64,000 nt of DNA, taken from the NCBI RefSeq assembly GCF_000619945.1, contig NZ_JHVC01000009.1:127291-191290 (forward strand), written 5' to 3'. This stretch comes from Clostridium lundense DSM 17049. Its GTDB lineage: Bacteria; Bacillota; Clostridia; Clostridiales; Clostridiaceae. A model generated the notes under the pieces. It saw nothing but the letters and a program-made list of their open reading frames with translations. It ran no database searches and was not told the DNA's origin. The position numbers were made by a program, and so were the translations under genes. Each line of letters starts with the position of its first letter. Position 1 is the stretch's first letter. Of this stretch, positions 51,379 through 59,198 are shown one piece after another.

Positions 51379-51825
51379 ATGGTAAGGCCAACTAAATGTA
51401 GAAGAGTGGAGCATTTCCCCGAAAACACATATTTCACACCTGTTGGAAAGAGGAGATGTGAAATTGAAGAAGTAGTATTGAAGGTTGAAGAATTAGAGGC
51501 TATGCGACTAAAGGATGTTGAGGGATTAAATCAGGAAGAGTGTGCTGAAAAGATGGGAATATCCCGACAAACCTTCCAAAACATAATAGATGATGCTAGA
51601 AAGAAGGTTGCTATAGCTTTAACTATGGGGAAGGCTATTAACATAAGTGGAGGACATTATACAACTAATATATGCAAGTTTAAGTGTTTAGACTGTGGCA
51701 ATGTATATGATGTAAACTATGAACAGGATAAAAATTTATGTCCATCTTGTGGTTCTAAGAATGTTCTTTGTAATAAAAAGGTGGGCTTTTGCCATAAATG
51801 GTGTAATAGATCAAGTGATTCTTAG
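51379..51825 (+). CDS. DUF134 DNA-binding protein
   Basis: This 148-aa protein has the DUF134 helix-turn-helix (VEELEAMRLKDVEGLNQEEC, then MGISRQTFQNIIDDARKK, about 34-75). A C-terminal part with a zinc-ribbon-like set of cysteines follows (CKFKCLDCGNVYDV, LCPSCGSKNV, GFCHKWC). The family is a predicted regulator often next to NifX-like or Mrp-type iron-sulfur proteins. It may control the neighbouring NifX-like gene. GGGAGG precedes the start, and a hairpin follows the stop. Confidence 0.88.
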   Translation: MVRPTKCRRVEHFPENTYFTPVGKRRCEIEEVVLKVEELEAMRLKDVEGLNQEECAEKMGISRQTFQNIIDDARKKVAIALTMGKAINISGGHYTTNICKFKCLDCGNVYDVNYEQDKNLCPSCGSKNVLCNKKVGFCHKWCNRSSDS

Positions 51826-51872
51826 GTTCAGGTGGAGTTTTCTTAAAAGAACTACCTTCTCCATCTGAACCT
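51824..51872 (+). terminator. Hairpin after the DUF134 gene
   Basis: AGGTTCAGGTGGAG (51824-51837) pairs with CTCCATCTGAACCT (51859-51872), one G-U pair. There is a 21-nt loop and no real T-tract, so termination is plausible but not certain. Confidence 0.55.
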
Positions 51873-51879
51873 TATTAAG

Positions 51880-51962
51880 AGAGTTCTTAGGAGCTTCGCT
51901 TCTTAGAAATCCTTATCCTTTAGGGGAAGAACTTATCCAGGAGCGTAGCTATCGGATAAATT
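51880..51962. repeat. GC-richer palindromic intergenic element
   Basis: The region contains nested complementary words: AGTTCTT/AAGAACT on the outside, CTTAGGAGC/GCTTCTTAG (with G-U pairs) and CCTTTAGG inside, then TTATCC/GGATAA around AGGAGCGTAGC. The words AGGAGCTTCGCTTC and AGGAGCGTAGC resemble palindromic repeat units seen between clostridial genes. It has no open frame and differs in composition from the surrounding AT-rich DNA. Confidence 0.45.
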
Positions 51963-52016
51963 AAAAATGGATTATTTTAAGATAGTCAAAAGATTATTTT
52001 AAAATAATCCATTTTT
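51963..52016. repeat. 18-bp perfect inverted repeat
   Basis: Positions 51963-51980 are perfectly complementary to 51999-52016 with an 18-nt loop. The outer ends are A5 and T5, so it can act as a terminator in either direction. It is the third long hairpin in this 350-nt gap; the rest (52017-52181) is AT-rich and shows no clear promoter. Confidence 0.65.
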
Positions 52017-52181
52017 GTGATTTATGCACAAAATTATGAATTAATTTATGTATAGAAATGATTTAAATATTTTACATGATCATATTTTCATAGAAAAGCT
52101 TTGAAATAGTAATATTTTATAGTTATAATGGAATAAATAATTATTAATTAATAATATATATTAAGTAAGGAGAAAATAATT

Positions 52182-53345
52182 ATGCTAAGTATAACTAAGT
52201 TGCTATGCAATTCTTGTAACTTTGGAGATAGTTTAAGATATGAAAAAGGTGCAGGAGAATGTAAATGTGGAGTGAACTTTGGTAGAGGGCCTGTAGTAGT
52301 TTGGAACTGTACTAAGAAATGCAATTTGAAATGTGTACATTGTTATGCAAATGCAGAAAGTGAAAAATGTAATGAAGAATTAAGCTTAGAAGAGGCAAAA
52401 GTATTTATTAAAGATTTAAAAGATTTTAATGTGCCTGTAATATTATTTTCAGGTGGAGAACCTATGTTAAGAGAAGATTTTTTTCAAATACTAGATTTTA
52501 CATCTAATCTTCAAATAAGAAGTACTATATCCACTAATGGAACAATGCTTTATAAGGATGTATGTAAAGATCTAAAGAAAATGAAGGTTGGATATGTAGG
52601 AGTAAGTTTAGATGGTACTGGAACAAAGCATGATGAGTTTAGAGGGGTTAAAGGATCTTTTGATAAAGCATTACGGGGAATAAGAAATTGTGTAGAAGTA
52701 GGGCAAAAGGTTGGGCTTAGATTTACTATAAATAAACATAATGTAGGGGGTATTGAAGATATATTTACATTAATAAAAGAAGAAGAAATTCCTAGAGTAT
52801 GTTTTTATCATCTTGTTTATTCAGGAAGAGGAAGTAAGCTTGTGGATGAAGATATATCAAAAGAGGAAAGAAGAGAAGTTTTGGATTTAATTATGAGTAA
52901 ATCTTTAGAGTTTGGGGAAAAGGTAGAGATATTAACTGTAGATAATCATGCAGATTCAGTATATCTATACCTTAAGGCTTTAGAAAGGTTTCCTGATAAA
53001 GCCCAGGATATATTAAGACTTATAAAAACTAATGGTGGAAATAGATCTGGAATGGCTTTTGGATGTGTAGATTATATGGGGAATGTTCATCCAGATCAGT
53101 TTACATGGCAACATAGTTTTGGAAATGTTAAAGAAGAAAAATTTAGTTCTATATGGAAAGATTCAAAACACCCTATTTTAAATGGATTAAGAGATAGAAA
53201 ATCTTTACTCAAAGGAAGATGCAATAAGTGTAAATGGCTTTCTGTATGTAATGGGAATTTTAGAACCCGTGCAGAAGCAGTTACAGGTGACTTTTGGGAG
53301 GCGGATCCTGCTTGCTATCTTAAGAATAGTGAAATAGGACTGTAA
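52182..53345 (+). CDS. Radical SAM protein, NirJ1/AhbC-like tetrapyrrole enzyme
   Basis: This 387-aa protein has an N-terminal segment with CNSC (C9, C12) and CKC (C27, C29), then the radical SAM motif WNCTKKCNLKCVHCY (C47, C51, C54). The core has FSGGEPMLREDFF and SLDGTGTKHDEFRG. A C-terminal extra-cluster region follows (CNKCKWLSVCNGN, then DPACY). The clostridial family is usually named NirJ1. In the alternative heme pathway AhbC removes acetate side chains from didecarboxysiroheme. The step here is inferred from the operon, which also holds a second radical SAM enzyme and two siroheme-decarboxylase homologues. Confidence 0.85.
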   Translation: MLSITKLLCNSCNFGDSLRYEKGAGECKCGVNFGRGPVVVWNCTKKCNLKCVHCYANAESEKCNEELSLEEAKVFIKDLKDFNVPVILFSGGEPMLREDFFQILDFTSNLQIRSTISTNGTMLYKDVCKDLKKMKVGYVGVSLDGTGTKHDEFRGVKGSFDKALRGIRNCVEVGQKVGLRFTINKHNVGGIEDIFTLIKEEEIPRVCFYHLVYSGRGSKLVDEDISKEERREVLDLIMSKSLEFGEKVEILTVDNHADSVYLYLKALERFPDKAQDILRLIKTNGGNRSGMAFGCVDYMGNVHPDQFTWQHSFGNVKEEKFSSIWKDSKHPILNGLRDRKSLLKGRCNKCKWLSVCNGNFRTRAEAVTGDFWEADPACYLKNSEIGL

Positions 53346-53356
53346 GGGGGAAAGTT

Positions 53357-54343
53357 ATGATAGTATCATGGAATACAACAAATAAATGCAATTTATATTG
53401 TAGCCATTGTTATAGAGAAGCTGGGGAAAAGCTTAAAGAAGAACTTAATACAGAAGAAGCTAAAAAACTTATAGAGGAAATACAAAAGGCAGGATTTAAA
53501 ATAATGATTTTCTCAGGAGGGGAACCTCTTATGAGAGAAGATATATTTGAGCTTATAGAGTATGCTTCAGAAATAGGACTAAGGCCTGTACTTGGAAGTA
53601 ATGGAACCTTAATTACTAAAAAGGTAGCAGAGAAGCTTAAATCTGTAGGCTTAATGAGCGTAGGCATAAGCTTAGATAGCTTAAATGCAGAGAAGCATAA
53701 TAAATTTAGAGGGGATAAAAATGCATTTAGGGATACTCTTTTAGGAATGAAAAATTGTAGAGACATAGGATTGAGATTTCAAATACATACTACAGTTATG
53801 GAGTGGAATAAAGATGAAGTAATTCCTATTACAGATTTTGCTGTAGCTATGGGAGCTTCAGCCCATCATATTTTCTTTTTAGTTCCTACAGGAAGAGGGG
53901 AAAATATAGAGGAAGAAGTTTTAAATAGGGATGAATATGAAAGTTTACTTAAGGATATAATGAATAAACAGCAGGAAGTAGAAATTGAGATAAAACCAAC
54001 CTGTGCACCTCAGTTTATAAGGATAGGGGAAAGCATGGGTATGAAGCTTAGATTTAAAAGGGGATGTCTTGCTGGCATTAGTTATTGCATTATAAGCCCT
54101 AAAGGAGATGTTCAGCCCTGTGCTTACTTAAATAGAGTAGCAGGAAATGTTAAAGATACTTCATTTAATTATATATGGCAGAATAGTAGCATATTTAAGG
54201 AACTTAGAACACAGGATTATAAAGGAAGCTGTGGAGTATGTAAATTTAAGCATAATTGTGGTGGATGTAGAGCAAGAGCTGCTTATTATAATAATGGGGA
54301 TTACATGGCAGAAGAAGGTCTTTGTATTTACTCTAATAAATAA
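53357..54343 (+). CDS. Radical SAM protein, NirJ2/AhbD-like tetrapyrrole enzyme
   Basis: This 328-aa protein starts close to the radical SAM motif NTTNKCNLYCSHCY (C11, C15, C18), followed by FSGGEPLMREDIFELIEYA. The C-terminus is a SPASM/twitch-type auxiliary cluster domain (CLAGISYC, PCAYLNRVAGNV, then CGVCKFKHNCGGCRARA). AhbD-type enzymes oxidatively decarboxylate iron-coproporphyrin III to heme b; NirJ2 is the name used for clostridial members. It lies 11 nt after the first radical SAM gene (AAGGGGG ribosome binding site). The exact reaction cannot be read from sequence. Confidence 0.85.
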   Translation: MIVSWNTTNKCNLYCSHCYREAGEKLKEELNTEEAKKLIEEIQKAGFKIMIFSGGEPLMREDIFELIEYASEIGLRPVLGSNGTLITKKVAEKLKSVGLMSVGISLDSLNAEKHNKFRGDKNAFRDTLLGMKNCRDIGLRFQIHTTVMEWNKDEVIPITDFAVAMGASAHHIFFLVPTGRGENIEEEVLNRDEYESLLKDIMNKQQEVEIEIKPTCAPQFIRIGESMGMKLRFKRGCLAGISYCIISPKGDVQPCAYLNRVAGNVKDTSFNYIWQNSSIFKELRTQDYKGSCGVCKFKHNCGGCRARAAYYNNGDYMAEEGLCIYSNK

Positions 54344-54357
54344 TTAGGAGGAGTAAA

Positions 54358-54822
54358 ATGGATAGTATAGATAAAAAGCTTTTAACCTTACTGCAAGAGG
54401 GAATAGATATAGAAGAAAGACCATTTTTGGCTATAGGAGAAAAAATTAATATAACAGAAGATGAAGTAATAGATAGAATTAAGAAGTTAAAAGAAAGTGG
54501 ATATGTAAGAAGGTTAGGGGGAATATTCGATTCGAAAAAAATGGGATATACCAGTACATTGTGCGCAATAATTGTACCAGAAAGTAAAATAGAATATGTT
54601 GCTAAAATCATAAATAAGTATGATGAAATAACTCACAATTACATAAGAAATAATAGATATAATATGTGGTTTACTATAATAGCATCATCTAAGGATAGAA
54701 TAGACCAAATAATAAGAGAAATAAAGAAAGAAGCTGGTATATTAAATCTAATAAGTTTGCCATCTAATAGATTATTTAAAGTAAAAGTTACTTTAAATTT
54801 AGGAGGAACAAAAAATGCTTAA
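54358..54822 (+). CDS. ahbA: Siroheme decarboxylase subunit, AhbA-like
   Basis: This 154-aa Lrp/AsnC-fold protein has an N-terminal winged-helix part (DKKLLTLLQEGIDIEERPFL) and a C-terminal ferredoxin-like domain with GGIFDSKKMGYTSTLCAIIVP and ITHNYIRNNRYNMWFTIIA. These match AhbA/NirD-type siroheme decarboxylases rather than amino-acid regulators. AhbA and AhbB act together to remove two propionate carboxyls from siroheme. AGGAGGAG precedes the start. It overlaps the next gene by 8 nt. Confidence 0.87.
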   Translation: MDSIDKKLLTLLQEGIDIEERPFLAIGEKINITEDEVIDRIKKLKESGYVRRLGGIFDSKKMGYTSTLCAIIVPESKIEYVAKIINKYDEITHNYIRNNRYNMWFTIIASSKDRIDQIIREIKKEAGILNLISLPSNRLFKVKVTLNLGGTKNA

Positions 54823-55312
54823 TGCTCTTGATAAGGAAATAATAAAAAGGCTTCAAGAAGATATAATTATAGAAAAAGAACCTTTTAAAAGTATGGCTAA
54901 AGAACTAAATGTAGGAGAAGAGAAAATAATTGAAAGAATAAAATATTTAAAAAATATAGGTGTACTTAAAAGAATAGGAGCAGTTCTTCATCATAGAGAG
55001 GCAGGATTTAAGGCTAATGCTATGGTAGTATGGTATGTACCTAGTGGAAGAGTAGAATGTATAGGGAACTATTTAGCTAAGTTACCACAGGTAACTCATT
55101 GCTATGAAAGGGTTACTTGTGAAAATTGGAAGTATAATCTTTTTACAATGATTCATGGAAAAACAAAAGAGGAATGTGAAAAGTTAATAGAAGGGTTAGC
55201 TAAAGAAATTAATATAAATGACTATGATATACTTTATAGCACAAGGGAACTAAAAAAGAGTAGTATGAAGTATAAAGATTTATCTGATGGATCAAGTATT
55301 CTTTTTAAGTAA
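54815..55312 (+). CDS. ahbB: Siroheme decarboxylase subunit, AhbB-like
   Basis: This 165-aa protein is the second Lrp-fold partner. The HTH region is DKEIIKRLQEDIIIEKEPF, then GVLKRIGAVLHHREAGFKANAMVVWYVPSGRV and VTHCYERVTCENWKYNLFTMIHG. The paired His in VLHHREAGF and the THCYER segment are the AhbB/NirD pattern. The start at 54815 overlaps the ahbA end, and the ribosome binding site TTAGGAGGA lies inside ahbA, so the two are coupled. It is the last gene of the operon. Confidence 0.87.
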   Translation: MLNALDKEIIKRLQEDIIIEKEPFKSMAKELNVGEEKIIERIKYLKNIGVLKRIGAVLHHREAGFKANAMVVWYVPSGRVECIGNYLAKLPQVTHCYERVTCENWKYNLFTMIHGKTKEECEKLIEGLAKEININDYDILYSTRELKKSSMKYKDLSDGSSILFK

Positions 55313-55350
55313 ACTACATCTTAAATTAGGAATCACTTGATAATAAATTA

Positions 55351-55387
55351 AGAGGTAATGGAGTAATTGTTTTACTTTATTACCTCT
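55351..55387. terminator. Terminator-like hairpin between the ahb operon and the ABC remnant
   Basis: Positions 55351-55366 pair with 55372-55387 (16 pairs, two G-U, 5-nt loop). It lies between convergent units. There is no long T-tract on either side. Confidence 0.55.
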
Positions 55388-56305
55388 CAGGTTTTAAATG
55401 ATAGCCATTCATCTCGAATTGATTTTTATTATAACAATATATAGATAATAGATATGTTACTCCAATTATACATATTAAGGCTAATATTTTCAAACTATAA
55501 TTAGAATAAACGAAGTAATGCTGCTGTATATGATTATCACCTATCACTAATTCATCAAATTTAATTATAGGTTTACTTATGGTATAAAGTATTATGTTTT
55601 GTGAAATATTATTTATTTTTCCTAATAATCGATTATATGTTATAGAATTTTGTATATGAATCATTATAAATTCACTTATAATAGAAAGACATCCAAAAGG
55701 AGCAATTAATATTAATGAACCTACTCCAGCTGCAGCTATATTTTGTCCCATTATAGTTTCTATAAAAAATATAAAAGAGAATGTAGCAACACAGGTAAAC
55801 ATATTTATAAATAGCCAATTTAAAATTAAAGAAAAGGGTTGTTCTATCATCCATTGTAAATTAATAAAATATACTTATAACAACAAAGGTTATTATAAAA
55901 GGTAAAGTTATAGCTAGTATTCCTGTAAGCCATTTAGTTTTTATAACTTCTGATCTTTTAAAAGGCATAGAAGCTATAAGAGAATAAGTAGAACTATTTC
56001 GTTCACTTTGAAATAATATTATTGCTAAAACTATAGTTAAAGCAATAACTCCAAAAATCCATGGATCAAATTCATTTAATGAATTATTAAACCAATATTT
56101 TTCATACAGATTATAATCAATAATCCTATAATTAGAATCTCCAGCGGCACGCTGTAAAACAGATTGCTTATAAGATTTTAAATAAGTTAAACTTGAGATA
56201 ATACTTATGATTTTAAATACTATAAGATCTAAAAGAATCAGCAAAAATCCATTTAGCATTTCGCCAATCTTTATAAAATAATGGATTATGCCAAAGATTT
56301 TTCAT
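55380..56305 (-). pseudogene. ABC-2 type permease, broken by two frameshifts
   Basis: Reading leftward from ATG 56305 the frame gives MKNLWHNPLFYKDWRNAKWI, then loses frame at an A-run (56243-56247). The homologous text continues in another frame (FLLILLDLIVFKIIS) to a stop at 55861. It resumes after a second shift near 55861-55875 (VYFINLQWMIEQPF) and runs to 55380. Restoring both shifts gives a polytopic permease of about 305 aa. It overlaps the end of the ATPase remnant upstream, as in an intact operon. Two independent shifts make a sequencing error less likely. Confidence 0.8.
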
Positions 56306-56771
56306 GTTTTACACCCTCCTCTGTAGAATAAATAAACATATCTTCAAGACTTAAATCTAATTCGTCAACAAATAGTGCGCCTTTATTTAATAGTTTACTA
56401 ACCAATTCTTTAGAATATTTTTTAGTGATTATATAATTTACTTTTCCTATGCTTTCCATAGTTAAAACTTCAGGTCAATATACTATATCCTCTGGTAGAG
56501 CATCTTTAAATACAACTTGAAGCTTTTTTATACTGTTTTTCATATCCTCTATGTTATTTATATAATCTATTTTTCCACCATTTATAAAGGCTACTGTGTC
56601 GCATATTCTCTCTAAATCAGATAGATGGTGAGAAGATATAAACACCGTAGTTCCCCTTTCAGCTACATCATCTAAAATTATATTAATAACCTTTTTCTTT
56701 ATAATTGGATCAAGACCTGAAGTAGGTTCGTCTAGAACCAATATTTCTGGCATAGTACTTAAATTTAGCAT
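56286..56771 (-). pseudogene. ABC ATPase remnant, 5' end missing and internal stop
   Basis: Only the C-terminal part remains: PEILVLDEPTSGLDP (Walker B and D-loop), then ISSHHLSDLERICDTVAFINGG. The Walker A and signature regions are absent; an in-frame stop lies just upstream of ATG 56771. A TGA at 56477-56475 interrupts the frame, after which the same frame continues with PEVLTMESIGKVNYIITKKY to a TAA at 56286. With the frameshifted permease downstream, the locus is a dead YtrB/YtrC-like exporter. Confidence 0.85.
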
Positions 56772-56863
56772 CTGGTATTATAACAGAAAGATATTACACA
56801 GATACAGCTAAGTATTCTAGGTTAAAATTTCATGTAAATTTAAGAATTATTTATTAAATAATA

Positions 56864-56891
56864 AAAGGGCAACTTAGCTAAGTTGCCCTTT
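56864..56891 (-). terminator. Terminator of the CWB2 surface protein gene
   Basis: AAAGGGCAACTTA (56864-56876) pairs perfectly with TAAGTTGCCCTTT (56879-56891). Leftward, the stem is followed by TTTATTATTT. Confidence 0.88.
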
Positions 56892-56900
56892 GTATAATTA

Positions 56901-59093
56901 TTATTTTATTTCTACATTTTCAGTTGTTTTAATTGCATTTTCCATAGTTGATTGTAAGAACTTAAAATAATCCATGGAATTTGAGTCAGTTAATGTTGGC
57001 ATTTTAACAGTTATGTTTGAATCATTTAATTTTGTTAAAGATGTATTAAAGTTAATAGTCATACCAACTGTACCCTTAACACTTGGATCACCCATTTTTG
57101 ATAAATCAAGCTTAAAGTCCATTACGCCTTCTTCATAAACAGTTCTACCTTTGTCATCTAAGTAGTATTTAATTTGGATACCATCTTTTCCTAATAGTTC
57201 CATAGCTGAGAAGCCTTCTACAAACTTGCTATAAGCTAATTTGTTAGCTGGCATATTAGCTAAGAATTCATTAAATCCTTTATCAAATTCTTTTTCGAAT
57301 TCAGCTTTATCTTTTGCTTTGTTAGGAGAATCCACTGAATCTATACAAACATTTAAGTAAGCTTTGATAAAGTCCATTACTTCTTTTTGTTCAACAAAGT
57401 TTAAAGCATTGTTTCCTGTATAAGCTAAAAACGCTTTTAAAGTTTCGTTATTTAAAGTTATTTGATAGCCAGTAGCAGTTCTGCCATCAGGAATAGTTTT
57501 AGTACCTAATTTTGTTACTATATTAAAGTTAGGATTGTATCCAGCCACATATTTTAATCCTAATTTTTCAAAAGTGCTCTTGTTTTTTTCTATAAAGCTT
57601 GTAATTTTAGCATAATCCATTTTAGGAGTAGTAACATCTTTTGAATTACCATCTAATTTATCCATAGCTGACATATCAAGAACCATATATTCCTTACCCT
57701 TTAATGCAGCCATGCTTGGATCTGCTGCTGTAAGATCAGTTAATTCTTTAGGTAAACCGTATATTAATTTAAATGCTGGATCAGCAGGTTTTGAAGCGTC
57801 CATATCTATCCACATAGGGAATTTTATAGGTTTTGCAGCCATAAAGCCACCTAATTTTATTGTACTAGATACTTCTTCTTTCATTTTTGTATCAGATTCA
57901 CTTTGAAGTTTTCCAGTCATGTCCATAGTTATAGTATCTCCTACAGTGGATATGACTTGATTAAATCCATTTTGTGCTTCAGCAGGAAGGTCTTTTGCTG
58001 AGAATTTAATTGTATAACTTCCAGCCATTTCACAGGATTTAACTTCTTCTGCTGAACATACCTTAGTTAAAAATTCTTGTCCATCTTTTGTTTTTGAAAC
58101 TGTATTGTTTAGTGTGCTTTCAATTGCCTTACTAACAGAACCTTCAAGACCTAATATATAGTGATTTGTATATTCTGTAGAAGTTAAGTATGATTGTTGT
58201 TTTGAAAAATCTTTTCCATTAGTTAAAATTATTGGAGCATTTAATTTAGCAGCTAGTACACTTCCTGCAAGTGCATCACCAAAGCCTTCACCTGAAGCAA
58301 CCACTGTATTAGAAGATTTTAAATCAAAAGCTCTGTTTATTAATAAGTTTGTTTCATATTTATTATTACCAGCTATTCTAATAATGTTGTTGTCTTTTAA
58401 ATTAGGGTTAATAGCTTTTACTTCATTTACAATATTTTGTGATACTAAATTTTCCGCACCTATTACATAAACTTTTGAAGGTTGAATTTTATTTAACTCA
58501 GCTTTTAACTCTGTGGAAAGTTTATCCTTGTTAGTCATTATTAAAGGATATTCTTTTATAGCTGAAATATTAGAAACACTTAAAGCGTCTGCGAAACCAG
58601 CAGAACTAACAATAAATACAGGGGTTCCTTTACTTATTGTTAGCTTATTTAATATTTTACTGCTTGTTTCAAATCTATTTTTTCCAGCTAATCTTTCAGT
58701 ATTAAATCCAAGTTTTTTAATTTCTGATTCAATATCTTTATTTACGGAATATTCTCCGCCTAATATATATACCTTACCAGATTTATTTAGGTGTTTTTGA
58801 ATGTATTCAAATGTTTCTTTACTTCCGTCTTTAGTGGAATCAGTAAGAAGAATAGGAGCATTGATCTTTTTAGCAAATAAGCTAGCTGCTAAAGCATCAT
58901 ATGGACCTTTGCCACTACATAAAATTACGTTATCTACATTACCATTATAAATTTGATTAGCTATGGCAACCGCTGTGTTATAACGATTTGATCCGCCTAA
59001 TCTATTATCTACCTTTGCACTAACATTAAATGCAGTCGTTGTAAGAACGGCAGCTAATGTAGCTGAAGCAACAATTGACTTGATTTTTTTCAT
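56901..59093 (-). CDS. Cell-wall protein with three CWB2 repeats and a novel C-terminal region
   Basis: This 730-aa secreted protein has a signal peptide KKIKSIVASATLAAVLTTTA ending near AFNVSA (about residue 26). Residues about 30-325 hold three cell-wall-binding type 2 repeats, each with an RxxGxxRYxTA-like start and a VILxxGxxxxDALA-like strand (VDNRLGGSNRYNTAVAIANQ, RLAGKNRFETSSKI, RIAGNNKYETNLLI). CWB2 domains bind anionic wall polymers, as in clostridial S-layer proteins. Residues about 340-730 match no family I recognise. Three cysteines (SAEEVKSCEM region and NVCIDS) are unusual for an exported Gram-positive protein. AGGAGAG precedes the start. Confidence 0.88.
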   Translation of the reverse strand: MKKIKSIVASATLAAVLTTTAFNVSAKVDNRLGGSNRYNTAVAIANQIYNGNVDNVILCSGKGPYDALAASLFAKKINAPILLTDSTKDGSKETFEYIQKHLNKSGKVYILGGEYSVNKDIESEIKKLGFNTERLAGKNRFETSSKILNKLTISKGTPVFIVSSAGFADALSVSNISAIKEYPLIMTNKDKLSTELKAELNKIQPSKVYVIGAENLVSQNIVNEVKAINPNLKDNNIIRIAGNNKYETNLLINRAFDLKSSNTVVASGEGFGDALAGSVLAAKLNAPIILTNGKDFSKQQSYLTSTEYTNHYILGLEGSVSKAIESTLNNTVSKTKDGQEFLTKVCSAEEVKSCEMAGSYTIKFSAKDLPAEAQNGFNQVISTVGDTITMDMTGKLQSESDTKMKEEVSSTIKLGGFMAAKPIKFPMWIDMDASKPADPAFKLIYGLPKELTDLTAADPSMAALKGKEYMVLDMSAMDKLDGNSKDVTTPKMDYAKITSFIEKNKSTFEKLGLKYVAGYNPNFNIVTKLGTKTIPDGRTATGYQITLNNETLKAFLAYTGNNALNFVEQKEVMDFIKAYLNVCIDSVDSPNKAKDKAEFEKEFDKGFNEFLANMPANKLAYSKFVEGFSAMELLGKDGIQIKYYLDDKGRTVYEEGVMDFKLDLSKMGDPSVKGTVGMTINFNTSLTKLNDSNITVKMPTLTDSNSMDYFKFLQSTMENAIKTTENVEIK

Positions 59094-59198
59094 ATAAATC
59101 TCTCCTCTTATAACAAATTATCTTTGCTTATAAAATATATTACTTTAAATCCATTATAATGCAATGGTTACCTAGGTATCAATAGATTTATGATAAAT

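Noticed and set aside
54147..54347. Overlapping 66-residue frame at the end of the second radical SAM gene
   Set aside because: It is a shifted frame of a conserved Cys-rich domain without a ribosome binding site of its own.
52182..55312. Heme d1 cluster for cytochrome cd1 nitrite reductase
   Set aside because: No nirS, nirF, nirN or cytochrome genes are present; the NirJ names reflect homology, and siroheme-to-heme chemistry is equally likely.
55672..55854. Leftward 60-residue frame in the permease remnant
   Set aside because: It is an alternative frame; the permease-like text continues in the frame beginning near 55850.
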